Below are positions 14,529 through 22,100 of a DNA stretch of 29,581 nt, piece after piece. The DNA comes from an uncultured Solirubrobacteraceae bacterium (GTDB lineage: Bacteria; Actinomycetota; Thermoleophilia; Solirubrobacterales; Solirubrobacteraceae). Each line of letters begins with the position of its first letter. The stretch's first letter is position 1. Below the pieces are notes generated by a model. The model worked only from the letters and a program-made list of their open reading frames with translations, was not told where the DNA came from and did no database searches. Position numbers and translations under genes: made by a program. Location of the stretch: assembly GCA_902806215.1 (NCBI GenBank), contig CADCVT010000045.1, positions 1 through 29,581 of the forward strand. Direction: 5' to 3'.

Positions 14529-14792
14529 ATGGCCCGCACGCTCCCGACGTTGCTCCCCGCCGACCTCGAGCTGCGATTGCTGCGCAAGAGCGTCAGCGTC
14601 CTCGACAAGGCCCGTGACCGCTGTGCCGACTGCGGCAGGACGCCGCTCACCGGTGAGCTCGTCCATCACTACGGCGCCCACGCGGTCGTCTGCGAGCTGT
14701 GCCGGCCCATGCGCCGCCGCGAGCCCGACCGCACCGCGAAGGTGCCGCACTGCGAGCACGGCCACACGGTGAAGGTCCGGCGAGCAGCCTGA
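14529..14792 (+). CDS. small zinc-ribbon protein of unknown function
   Basis: 87 residues from ATG 14529. An N-terminal helix (ADLELRLLRKSVSVLDKARD) is followed by CADCGRTPLTGELVHHYG, CELCRPMRR and a final HCEHGHTVKV. Two CxxC pairs and several His make it a likely zinc-binding domain; HNH-like or ribbon folds are both possible. I do not recognise the family. An in-frame ATG at 14400 would add 43 residues (MTPFPLLLLSADQ...) but would overlap the first codons of the FHA gene; 14529 has no convincing SD, so the start is unsure. Confidence 0.6.
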   Translation: MARTLPTLLPADLELRLLRKSVSVLDKARDRCADCGRTPLTGELVHHYGAHAVVCELCRPMRRREPDRTAKVPHCEHGHTVKVRRAA

Positions 14793-14806
14793 ATCGGGTC
14801 GCGGGG

Positions 14807-14812
14807 TAGTCT
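14807..14812 (+). promoter_or_regulatory. predicted -10 (TAGTCT) for the SRPBCC gene
   Basis: TAGTCT ends 10 nt before the TTG start at 14823. The leader TCCCCCCGCC contains no SD; this element is the main support for the unusual TTG start. Confidence 0.5.
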
Positions 14813-14822
14813 TCCCCCCGCC

Positions 14823-15347
14823 TTGGATCCCGTCTCCTCCTCAGTCGTCGTCGCCCGCCCGCCCGCGGAGGTCTTCGCGTACCTCGCGGACGTGGCCAAC
14901 CACGCCGAGTTCACCGATCACTACCTCAAGGACTTCCGCCTGACGCGGGAGGACTCGCTCGGCCTGGGAGCCGGCGCCCGCTTCCGGGTCGACGCGCCGC
15001 TCAACCGCTTCTCGTGGGCCGACGTGACCGTCGTCGAGGCCGACGCGCCGCGCCGCATCGTCCAGCGCGGGCGCACCGGGAAGTACAACCGCGTGCGCCT
15101 CGTCTCCACCTACGACCTCGAGCCCTCCGGCGGCTCGACGCGGGTGACGATGACGACCGAGACCGAGACGCCGAAGTTGCTCTCCGACAAGCTGATGGAG
15201 GCCATCGCGCGCGGCTGGTTCAAGCGCAAGCAGGGCAAGGCGGTCAAGCGCCTGGCGCTGATCCTGGAGGAAGGGCGCAAGCGCGGACCCCGCGCGACCA
15301 TCGCCGCCGGAGGCCCGCGGAAGCCTGCCTCGCAGTTCAGGTTGTAA
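14823..15347 (+). CDS. SRPBCC-family (polyketide cyclase/START-like) protein
   Basis: 174 residues from TTG 14823. The N-terminus SSSVVVARPPAEVFAYLADV is the typical first strand and helix of SRPBCC proteins, which bind hydrophobic ligands in a deep cavity. The middle contains GAGARFRVDAP and the strand pairs RRIVQRGRTGKYNRVRLVS and STRVTMTTETE. The last about 40 residues (from ARGWFKRKQGKAVKRLALIL) form the long C-terminal helix, then a basic, disordered-looking tail. Ligand unknown. It precedes the lipoprotein gene by 14 nt on the same strand, but that gene has its own -10. Confidence 0.8.
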   Translation: MDPVSSSVVVARPPAEVFAYLADVANHAEFTDHYLKDFRLTREDSLGLGAGARFRVDAPLNRFSWADVTVVEADAPRRIVQRGRTGKYNRVRLVSTYDLEPSGGSTRVTMTTETETPKLLSDKLMEAIARGWFKRKQGKAVKRLALILEEGRKRGPRATIAAGGPRKPASQFRL

Positions 15348-15350
15348 CCT
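15345..15350 (+). promoter_or_regulatory. predicted -10 (TAACCT) for the lipoprotein gene
   Basis: TAACCT ends 11 nt before ATG 15362 and overlaps the TAA stop of the SRPBCC gene (15345-15347). Confidence 0.5.
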
Positions 15351-15361
15351 CGTCGCCGCTG

Positions 15362-15934
15362 ATGACCCGTCGCCCCCTCGCCCTGCTCGCCGTCGTCGCC
15401 TCCCTCTTCGCCGCCGCCTGCGGCAACGAAGCGGTCGAGGAAGGCCAGTACCAGTCCGAGAGCGCCCAGGTCGCCGAGACCGAGGGCATCTACGTCAACG
15501 TCGACGAGGTCAAGTACCAGGTTCAGCTGTCCAAGCAGCTCAACCCGCTGATCGACGACGACCGCAGCTACCTCGAGGACGTCTCGCCCGGCGTCGCGAA
15601 GCTCGCCGACGACGAGGAGTGGTTCGCGGTGTGGATCCTCGCGCAGAACTTCAACGAGGAGCCGCGGATGTCGGCCTCGGACTTCGAGATCGTCGACACC
15701 CAGGAGAAGGCGTACACGCCGGTCGTGCTCGGCGAGGGCAACACGTGGGCCTACCGCCCGCGGAACATCGGCGCCGGCGAGTCGCTGCCGGGCAGCAACG
15801 ACCCGGCCCGCGAGCGCTCGCCCAACGGCGCGATGCTGCTGTTCAAGGTCAAGCAGGAGTCGCTCAACAACCGCCCGCTCGAGCTCGTGATCCGCGGCGC
15901 GGAGAACGACGCGATCGTCAACCTGGATGTCTAG
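15362..15934 (+). CDS. predicted lipoprotein, DUF4352-like
   Basis: 190 residues from ATG 15362. MTRRPLALLAVVASLFAAAC is a short signal peptide with a lipobox-like AAAC, so Cys20 would be lipidated by Lgt; the -3 position is Ala rather than the preferred Leu. The mature part is acidic (EAVEEGQYQSESAQVAETEG) followed by an immunoglobulin-like fold of the kind seen in DUF4352 proteins (EEWFAVWILAQNFNEEP, FEIVDTQEKAYTP, NGAMLLFKVKQESLNNRPLELVI). Such proteins are thought to bind ligands or other surface proteins. Its TAG stop and that of the convergent PBP gene share the CTAG at 15931-15934. Confidence 0.85.
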   Translation: MTRRPLALLAVVASLFAAACGNEAVEEGQYQSESAQVAETEGIYVNVDEVKYQVQLSKQLNPLIDDDRSYLEDVSPGVAKLADDEEWFAVWILAQNFNEEPRMSASDFEIVDTQEKAYTPVVLGEGNTWAYRPRNIGAGESLPGSNDPARERSPNGAMLLFKVKQESLNNRPLELVIRGAENDAIVNLDV

Positions 15935-17682
15935 CCGGAGGACTTCCTCAGCCCCGCGCTGAGGATCCCCTTCGCCGCCGGGGCGGCCGTCTCGCCGCCG
16001 GCACCCGCTCCGACCAGCATCACCGCGACCGCCAGCCGCGGCCGCCCCATCGGCGCGTAGGAGCTGAACCAGGCCGTCGTGTCCGTCGGATCGGCGGCCG
16101 GGGCAGGCGTGATCACGCCGTTCGCGTCGGCGACCGGGTCGCCCTGGGTCGAGCGAAGCTCCGCCGTGCCGGTCTTGCCGGCGACCTTGACGCCCTCGAT
16201 CGCGGCGCCCGTGCCGGTCCCGCCCGTGACGACGCGGCGCATCGCGCGGCCGACGGTGCGCGCGGTCCTCGCCGGGATCACCCGGACGCGCCGCGTCGGC
16301 GCACCGTCGAGCAGCGTCGGCGCCGGCCGATCGCCGCCGGCGGCGATCGTCGCCGCGACGACCGCGAGCTGGAGCGGGCTCGCCTGGACCTTGCCCTGGC
16401 CGATCGCGGTCGATCCCACGGCGAGGTCGTCGCCGATCTCGTCCGGGGCGGGGATGACGCTCGTCGCGGCGCCGTCGATCCCCGGCGGGCGGTTGAAGCC
16501 GAAGCTCTCGGCCGCGGCGACGAGCCGCTTCGCGCCGAGCTTGGCCCCGAGCGGGCCGAAGACGGTGTTGCACGACTCCGCGAACGACGCCATGAGCGAG
16601 CCGCCGCACGACTCCCCGTTGGCGTTCTCGAGCTTGACGCCCTCGATCGTGGTGAAGGTCTCGACGGGATAGAGGCGGCGCGGGCTCGTGATCCTCGCCT
16701 GCAGCGCGCCGGTGAGGGTGATGATCTTGAACGTCGAGCCCGGCGGCTGGAGGCCGCTGAGGCCGATGCCCGCGGCGGCGAGGACCGCGCCGGTGCGCGG
16801 GTGCATCGCCACCGCGCCGCCGAGCCGGCCGGCGAGCGCCTCGACGGCGGCGCGCTGGACGCTCGGGACGATCGTGCTGCGGACCGGGTCGGCGGGGGAG
16901 GGGACGGTCGTCGAGAGCACCTTGTCCCCCGCGCGCAGGGTGCCACCCGGCTGGCCGCGCAGTTCGTCGTCGAGCGCGCGCTCGAGACCGGTGAGGCCGA
17001 CCATCGCGCTCCCGGGCACGCCCTTGGCGCGCAGCTCGCGCTCGCGGTCGGGCGGGACCGGTCCGACCTGCCCCGCGATCGAGGCGGCGAGGGCGGGGTC
17101 CTCCGACGTGCGGTCGGGCCCCTGCGCGAGAACGGTCCCGTCGGCCGCGAGCAGCCGTGCGCGCGTGGGCAGCCGCAGGCGGCGGGAGAGCTTCGCGCCC
17201 CTCGCGACGCCGGGGAAGGTCATATGGCGCCCCCATGCGATCCGCGCCTTGCCGTCCTCCTCCTCGATCGGCAGGACGAGGCGCTCGCGGATGATCCCGA
17301 AGACGCGGGTGCGGGCCTCGATCGGGACGGTGACGGTGTCGCCGTCGGGGGCGCCGGCCTTCCCGGCGCGGATCGTGTCGAGCGTGGAGATCCCCGCGGC
17401 CTCGAGGTACCTGGCCTGGAAGACGCCGGGCGTGATCTCGCTCTGAGACTCCGCCGTCGTCAGCAGTTGCATCGCGCGGAAGTCGCCGCGCTCCCAGGCG
17501 TCGACGTAGCGCTGGGCCACGTCCTGCCTCGCGGGGACGTGGTGCGCGCCGACCGCCGCGCCCGCCCCGAAGGCGACCGCGGCACCGATGAGCAGGGGCA
17601 GCCCGTGCTTGGCGAAGCGGACCCGCTGGGCGCCGGGTCGCGAGTACTGTCCGCGGCTCGTGACCGGCCTCGACTGGCTCAT
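15931..17682 (-). CDS. penicillin-binding protein, transpeptidase with MecA_N-like domain
   Basis: 583 residues from ATG 17682. A short cytoplasmic N-terminus and one membrane span (LPLLIGAAVAFGAGAAVGA) are followed by an NTF2-like/MecA_N domain (about 50-165, YVDAWERGDFRAMQLLT), a linker/dimerisation part, and the transpeptidase domain. Active-site motifs: S316-x-x-K319 (GSTFK), S370-C-N372 (ESCNTVFG) and K503-T-G (AGKTGTAE). It builds peptide crosslinks of peptidoglycan outside the membrane; the MecA_N domain is found in PBPs of lower beta-lactam affinity, though resistance cannot be read from sequence. No alternative start exists downstream before the membrane span, so the 5' end must overlap the divergent protease gene by 23 bp. 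Confidence 0.93.
   Translation of the reverse strand: MSQSRPVTSRGQYSRPGAQRVRFAKHGLPLLIGAAVAFGAGAAVGAHHVPARQDVAQRYVDAWERGDFRAMQLLTTAESQSEITPGVFQARYLEAAGISTLDTIRAGKAGAPDGDTVTVPIEARTRVFGIIRERLVLPIEEEDGKARIAWGRHMTFPGVARGAKLSRRLRLPTRARLLAADGTVLAQGPDRTSEDPALAASIAGQVGPVPPDRERELRAKGVPGSAMVGLTGLERALDDELRGQPGGTLRAGDKVLSTTVPSPADPVRSTIVPSVQRAAVEALAGRLGGAVAMHPRTGAVLAAAGIGLSGLQPPGSTFKIITLTGALQARITSPRRLYPVETFTTIEGVKLENANGESCGGSLMASFAESCNTVFGPLGAKLGAKRLVAAAESFGFNRPPGIDGAATSVIPAPDEIGDDLAVGSTAIGQGKVQASPLQLAVVAATIAAGGDRPAPTLLDGAPTRRVRVIPARTARTVGRAMRRVVTGGTGTGAAIEGVKVAGKTGTAELRSTQGDPVADANGVITPAPAADPTDTTAWFSSYAPMGRPRLAVAVMLVGAGAGGETAAPAAKGILSAGLRKSSG
17645..17650 (+). promoter_or_regulatory. predicted -10 (TACTGT) for the MarP-like gene, inside the PBP coding region
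   Basis: TACTGT ends 9 nt before GTG 17660 and lies within the N-terminal codons of the divergent PBP gene. Confidence 0.45.
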
Positions 17683-18817
17683 CCTCGCCTTCGTTACCCT
17701 GCTCGGCTTCTTCGGCTACGCCCAGGGTTTCGTCGTCGGCGCCCTGTCCCTCGGTGGGTTCGTCGCAGGGGCGTTCGCCGGGAGCCGGCTGGGTCCGATG
17801 CTCCTCGAGGAGGGTTCGCGCTCTCCCTACGCACCCCTCTTCGCCCTGGCCGGGGCGATCTTCGCAGGCGGGCTGCTGGCTCTCGGCTTCGAGAGCGTCG
17901 GCCGGCGGCTGCGGTCGGTGCTCCGCATCCCGGGGCTGGGGATCGTCGACGGGCTGCTCGGCGCGGTCCTCTCGGCGTGCGTCGGGCTCGGGATCGCGTG
18001 GATCTTCGGGGCGGTCGCGCTGCAGACTCCTGGCGCGCGCGAGCTACGCGCGGACATCCAGCGCTCGGAGATCCTGTCGCGGCTGAACGACGCGCTCCCG
18101 CCGTCCGGCCCGATCCTCAACGCGCTCGCGCGCTTCGATCCGCTGCCGGGGATCGCCGGACCGGGGGCGGACGTCGCTCCCCCGCGGGCGGCGATCGCGC
18201 GCGACCCGCAGGTCGCCGGTGCGGCGCCGTCGGTCGTGCGGATTCGCGGCACGGCGTGCGGCCTCGGCGTCGAGGGCAGCGGCTGGGTGGCGCGCGACGG
18301 GGTCGTCGTGACGAACGCCCACGTCGTCGCCGGGCAGGACGACACGACGGTCGAGGTCGGCGGCAAGGGCGATCCGCTCGACGCGCGGGTGGTCGCGTTC
18401 GACGTGCGCAACGACGTCGCCGTGCTGCGCGTCGCCGGGCTCGGCCAGCCGGCGCTGCGGTTCGCGCCGGGGGAGGAGCCGGAGGTCGGCGCCTCGGGCG
18501 CGGTGCTCGGCTACCCGGAGAACGGGCCGTACGACGTGCGGGCCGCGCGGGTGGGTGCGACGTCGACGGTGTCGTCGCAGGACGCGTACGGGCGCGGGCC
18601 CGTGCAACGGTCGATGACCGCCTTCCGCGGCGTCGTGCGGTCGGGGAACTCGGGCGGGCCGGTCGTGGACGGGTCCGGGCGGGTGCTGACGACGGTGTTC
18701 GCCTCGACGACCGGCGACGGGCCGCGCGGGGGCTACGGGGTGCCCAACGCGGTCGTGCGGCGCGCGCTGGCGGAGACCGGCGAGGGGTCGGTCTCCACAG
18801 GTCCGTGCGTCTCCTGA
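17660..18817 (+). CDS. marP: MarP-like membrane-anchored serine protease (CvpA domain plus trypsin-like domain)
   Basis: 385 residues from GTG 17660. Residues about 1-150 form a CvpA-type domain with four membrane spans (LDWLILAFVTLLGFFGYAQG and others). The extracytoplasmic trypsin-like domain has its triad at H221 (TNAHVV), D252 (RNDVAVL) and S331 (GNSGGP). C200 (TACGLG) and C383 (GPCVS, three residues from the end) match the positions of the disulfide known in mycobacterial MarP, which supports this identification. MarP-type proteases act at the cell wall in acid and oxidative stress by cleaving envelope proteins. A longer in-frame reading from 17588 runs through the promoter and lacks support. 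Confidence 0.9.
   Translation: MTGLDWLILAFVTLLGFFGYAQGFVVGALSLGGFVAGAFAGSRLGPMLLEEGSRSPYAPLFALAGAIFAGGLLALGFESVGRRLRSVLRIPGLGIVDGLLGAVLSACVGLGIAWIFGAVALQTPGARELRADIQRSEILSRLNDALPPSGPILNALARFDPLPGIAGPGADVAPPRAAIARDPQVAGAAPSVVRIRGTACGLGVEGSGWVARDGVVVTNAHVVAGQDDTTVEVGGKGDPLDARVVAFDVRNDVAVLRVAGLGQPALRFAPGEEPEVGASGAVLGYPENGPYDVRAARVGATSTVSSQDAYGRGPVQRSMTAFRGVVRSGNSGGPVVDGSGRVLTTVFASTTGDGPRGGYGVPNAVVRRALAETGEGSVSTGPCVS
17691..17696 (-). promoter_or_regulatory. possible -10 (TAACGA) for the PBP gene, inside the MarP-like coding region
   Basis: Minus-strand TAACGA ends 8 nt before ATG 17682; the leader AGGCGAGG could also act as a weak SD. The final T of TANNNT is missing, so this is tentative. Confidence 0.3.
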
Positions 18818-18839
18818 CACAGTCCTGCGTAGAGACGCA
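18806..18839. repeat. inverted repeat at the 3' end of marP and upstream of topB
   Basis: TGCGTCTC (18806-18813) pairs perfectly with GAGACGCA (18832-18839). A second copy of TGCGT (18826-18830) can pair with ACGCA (18835-18839) instead, so two exclusive hairpins exist. There is no T-tract. It could be a weak terminator or an operator in the topB promoter region. Confidence 0.5.
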
Positions 18840-18853
18840 ACAGGTGGCACCGC

Positions 18854-18859
18854 TAGGCT
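18854..18859 (+). promoter_or_regulatory. predicted -10 (TAGGCT) for topB
   Basis: TAGGCT ends 9 nt before ATG 18869; the leader CCGAGCCAC contains no SD. Confidence 0.55.
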
Positions 18860-18868
18860 CCGAGCCAC

Positions 18869-21124
18869 ATGGACAAGACCCTCGTCATCGCCGAGAAGCC
18901 GTCCGTCGGGCGCGACCTCGCCCGCGTGCTGCCTGGGCCGTTCCAGAAGCACGAGGGCTACCTCGAGGGTCCCGAGCACATCATCTCCTGGGCCGTCGGC
19001 CACCTCGTCCAGCTCGCCGAGCCCGAGCAGTACGACCCCAAGTTCAAGAAGTGGAAGATGGTCGATCTGCCGATCGTGCCTGACCGCTTCAAGCTCGTCG
19101 TGCGCGACGAGCGGTCGAAGAAGCAGATGTCGGTCGTCACCAAGCAGCTCAAGCGCGACGACGTCGACCTCGTCATCAACGCGGCGGACGCCGGCCGTGA
19201 GGGCGAGCTCATCTTCGCCTACCTGTACGAGAAGGCCGGCGCGAAGAAGCCGGTGAAGCGCCTCTGGCTCTCCTCGATGACCGACAAGGCGATGCGCGAC
19301 GCGCTGTCGCGCCTGCGCGAGGGCTCGGAGATGGCCGAGCTCGAGGCCGCGGCGCGGTCGCGGTCCGAAGCGGACTGGATCGTCGGCATGAACGCCACGC
19401 GCGCGGCGACGATCCGCCTGCGCTCGTCGTTCGACGGCGCCGTATCGCTCGGGCGGGTCCAGACGCCGACGCTCGCCATCCTCGCCCAGCGCGAGGAGGA
19501 GATCCGCGCCTTCAGGCCCGAGCCGTACTGGCTCGTCGACGCGACGTTCGCCGCCGAGCGTGAGCGCGTCTACGAGTGCCGCTTCCACGCCGGCACGCAG
19601 CCGCGGATGAAGACGGCCGAGGAGGCCAACGCGGTCGTCGAGGCGGTGCGCGGCCAGCGCGGCACGATCACCAAGCTCGAGAAGACGAAGCGGACCGAGA
19701 AGCCGCCGATGCTCTACGACCTCACGTCGTTGCAGCGCGACGCGAACACGCGCTTCGGCTTCTCCGCGCGGCGCACGCTCGGCGCGGCGCAGCGGCTCTA
19801 CGAGGAGCACAAGGCACTCACGTACCCGAGGACCAACTCGCGCTTCCTCTCCGGCGACCAGATCGAGGAGCTGAAGCCGATCGCCGAGCTCGTCGGCCAC
19901 AACAAGGAGTACACGAAGGCCGCCGCCTACGTGACGGGGCTCGACATGCTCCCGCTCGCCCGCGTGATCAACGACGAGAAGGTCACCGACCACCACGCGA
20001 TCATCCCGACGCGCTCCGAGCACAAGCTCGACAAGATGAGCTCGGACGACCTGCGCATCTACGACCTCGTCGCGCGCCGGTACCTCGCGGCCTTCCACCC
20101 GAACGCCGAGTTCGAGAACACCCGCGTCGAGACCACGGTCGCCGAGCACGTCTTCCGCACCCGCGGCAAGGTGCTGCTCGTCCCGGGCTGGCGCGGCGTG
20201 TACGGCGAGCTCTCCGAGGGCGAGGCGTCGGACTCCGACGAGGGTCGCGACCAGCAGCTGCCCAAGCTCGAGAAGGGCGAGGAGGCCGAGACCCGCAAGG
20301 TCGACGCGCTGGAGCGCGAGACCAAGCCGCCGCGGCGCTACAGCGACGCGTCGCTGCTCGGCGCGATGGAGACGGCCGGCAGCCTCGTCGTCGACGACGA
20401 CGAGGCGCGTGAGGCGATGAAGGAGTCGGGCATCGGCACGCCGGCCACGCGCGCGGCGATCATCGAGCGCCTCATCGACGTCGGCTACGTCGAGCGCGAC
20501 GGCCGTGCGCTCGTCGTGTCCGAGAAGGGCCTCGGCGTCATCCGCCTGCTCGCCGGGCACCCGCTGACCAAGCCGCAGCTCACCGGCGAGTGGGAGAAGC
20601 GCCTGTCGAAGATCGAGACCGGGGAGGAGGCCCGCGAGCGCTTCATGAGCGACATCGCCGGCTTCGCCGACTCGACGGTCAAGGAGCTCGACGTCAAGCT
20701 CAAGGACGTGAAGATCCCGCGGGCCAAGCTCGGTCCGTGCCCGGTCTGCGGCAACGAGATCTCCGAGAACCGCAAGGGCTACTCCTGCTGGTCGCGCGAG
20801 GATCCCGGCTGCGGCTTCGTCATCTGGAAGAGCAAGGCCGGCAAGACGCTCCCGATCGCGATCGCGAAGGAGCTCATCGCCGCCGGCAAGACGGCCAAGC
20901 CGGTCACCGGCTTCAAGGGCCGGTCGGGCAAGTCGTTCCGCGCGCGTCTCGCGCTGCAGCAGTCCGAAGAGGGCAAGTGGCGCGTCGAGTTCGACGAGCC
21001 CTGGGCCAAGGAGGGCGCCAAGCCGCCCGACGAGGAGACGCCCGACGCCGCCGCGGCCACCGCGGGGCAGGACGAGAAGGCGGGCGACGAGGCCAGCACG
21101 CCGGCCGAGACCGCTGTCGCCTAG
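18869..21124 (+). CDS. topB: DNA topoisomerase III (type IA), TopB-like
   Basis: 751 residues. The Toprim domain opens with LVIAEKPSVGRDLARVLPG and has INAADAGREGELI with the metal-binding acidic residues. The active-site Tyr is Y319 in ALTYPRTNSRFLS. DHHAIIPT and GIGTPATRAAIIERL are further family motifs. After residue 620 come one Cys4 zinc ribbon (C624PVC627G...CWSREDPGC) and a C-terminal domain of the toprim-associated repeat type (GKTLPIAIAKELIAAGKTA), then an acidic Ala-rich tail. TopB cuts and rejoins single strands to decatenate DNA and resolve recombination intermediates. Most Actinobacteria rely on TopA, so this is a notable addition; no other mobile genes are nearby. Confidence 0.93.
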   Translation: MDKTLVIAEKPSVGRDLARVLPGPFQKHEGYLEGPEHIISWAVGHLVQLAEPEQYDPKFKKWKMVDLPIVPDRFKLVVRDERSKKQMSVVTKQLKRDDVDLVINAADAGREGELIFAYLYEKAGAKKPVKRLWLSSMTDKAMRDALSRLREGSEMAELEAAARSRSEADWIVGMNATRAATIRLRSSFDGAVSLGRVQTPTLAILAQREEEIRAFRPEPYWLVDATFAAERERVYECRFHAGTQPRMKTAEEANAVVEAVRGQRGTITKLEKTKRTEKPPMLYDLTSLQRDANTRFGFSARRTLGAAQRLYEEHKALTYPRTNSRFLSGDQIEELKPIAELVGHNKEYTKAAAYVTGLDMLPLARVINDEKVTDHHAIIPTRSEHKLDKMSSDDLRIYDLVARRYLAAFHPNAEFENTRVETTVAEHVFRTRGKVLLVPGWRGVYGELSEGEASDSDEGRDQQLPKLEKGEEAETRKVDALERETKPPRRYSDASLLGAMETAGSLVVDDDEAREAMKESGIGTPATRAAIIERLIDVGYVERDGRALVVSEKGLGVIRLLAGHPLTKPQLTGEWEKRLSKIETGEEARERFMSDIAGFADSTVKELDVKLKDVKIPRAKLGPCPVCGNEISENRKGYSCWSREDPGCGFVIWKSKAGKTLPIAIAKELIAAGKTAKPVTGFKGRSGKSFRARLALQQSEEGKWRVEFDEPWAKEGAKPPDEETPDAAAATAGQDEKAGDEASTPAETAVA

Positions 21125-21139
21125 CGGCGCGCCGGTCCG

Positions 21140-21745
21140 CTAGAGCAGCCCAGCGAGCGCGCCCAGCGCGTCGTTGCCGAACGTGATCACGTTGAAGAAG
21201 TCGGGCTCGACCTCGAAGGTCCCGTCGTCGCTCGTCGTGGTCGTGCCGGCGAGGCCGACGACGAACACGGCCACGAGAAGAAGCCCCCAGAGGATGCCGA
21301 GGATCCCGATGATGATCCCGGCGAGCGCGAGCCCGTCCCCGGTCTCGCGCCCCTGCGACGCCCTGACCTCGCGGCGCGCGATGACCCCGAAGACCACGGC
21401 GGGAATCGACAGGACGAGCGGGCAGAAGACGATCCCGACCAGCCCCAGGACCAGCGCCGTGATCGCCTTGCCGTTCGTGTCGCGGCGCGGCTGAGGAGCG
21501 GGCCACTGACCCTGCGTAGGCGGCGGCCACCCGGCCTGCTGCTGCCCAGGTGCAGGCCAGCCCTGCGGCGGCGGCTGCGGCGATGGTGTCTCCCAGCCCT
21601 GCGGCTGCGCCGGCGGCGGCGCCTGGCTCCCGAAGAGCGGGTCGCCCGACGTGACCTCGCCCTCGCGCGCGCCGAAGGCGTCCTCGGGACGGCCGGACTC
21701 CTGGCCGCGGCCGAACGGATCCTCTGGGCGCTGGGGGGTCGACAT
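21140..21745 (-). CDS. DUF4190-like membrane protein with Pro/Gln-rich N-terminus
   Basis: 201 residues from ATG 21745. The first about 88 residues are disordered and rich in Pro, Gln, Gly and Trp (QGWETPSPQPPPQGW, GQQQAGWPPPTQGQW). Then comes a DUF4190-type pair of membrane helices (NGKAITALVLGLVGIVFCPL ... GIIIGILGILWGLLLVAVFV) with the typical GVIARREVR loop between them, and a short extracytoplasmic tail. Function is unknown; such proteins are common in Actinobacteria. It is convergent to topB with a 15-nt gap and divergent from the DUF2752 gene, with which it seems to share a -10 centre. Confidence 0.85.
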   Translation of the reverse strand: MSTPQRPEDPFGRGQESGRPEDAFGAREGEVTSGDPLFGSQAPPPAQPQGWETPSPQPPPQGWPAPGQQQAGWPPPTQGQWPAPQPRRDTNGKAITALVLGLVGIVFCPLVLSIPAVVFGVIARREVRASQGRETGDGLALAGIIIGILGILWGLLLVAVFVVGLAGTTTTSDDGTFEVEPDFFNVITFGNDALGALAGLL

Positions 21746-21751
21746 GCGGCA

Positions 21752-21761
21752 AGCCTAGACT
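21752..21761. promoter_or_regulatory. overlapping divergent -10 elements (TAGGCT minus, TAGACT plus)
   Basis: The 10-bp stretch AGCCTAGACT contains TAGACT on the plus strand, ending 7 nt before GTG 21769, and TAGGCT on the minus strand, ending 6 nt before ATG 21745. Both use the same central TA, so one site could fire in both directions. Confidence 0.55.
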
Positions 21762-21768
21762 GACTGCG

Positions 21769-22089
21769 GTGACGATCTCGGGCGACGAGGGATTCGTGGT
21801 CTGCCCGTTCCGCGCGATGACCGGACTTCCGTGCCCGCTGTGCGGTTCGACGCGGGCGGTCGTGCTCGCCGCCCAGGGCGACACGGCGTTCCTCGACTTC
21901 AACGCGGTGACGGTCGCGGTACTCGCGGCGGTCGCGCTGTACGGTGCCGCCGCGCTCGTCGTCGCGGCGCGCGGCGGGCGGCTGCGGCGCCCGGACCTGG
22001 GGCGCCGGGCGACCGTCGCGCTTGCGGTCGCGCTGGTCGCGACGGCGTGGGCGTGGACCCTCGCGCACCGCGACACCATCGTCACGTAG
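21769..22089 (+). CDS. DUF2752 family small membrane protein
   Basis: 106 residues from GTG 21769. The N-terminal CPFRAMTGLPCPLCGSTRAV motif is the hallmark of DUF2752 (Cys-rich, TGLPCP.CG.TRA). Two hydrophobic helices follow (AVTVAVLAAVALYGAAALVV and VALAVALVATAWAWTL). The role of the family is not known. The divergent neighbour is also a small membrane protein. Confidence 0.88.
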   Translation: MTISGDEGFVVCPFRAMTGLPCPLCGSTRAVVLAAQGDTAFLDFNAVTVAVLAAVALYGAAALVVAARGGRLRRPDLGRRATVALAVALVATAWAWTLAHRDTIVT

Positions 22090-22100
22090 CGCCTCAGCGC

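Noticed and set aside
15619..19083. 1154-residue open frame
   Set aside because: Composition is almost only Arg, Ala, Gly, Asp and Pro, and it runs through lipoprotein, PBP, MarP and topB genes in the wrong frame.
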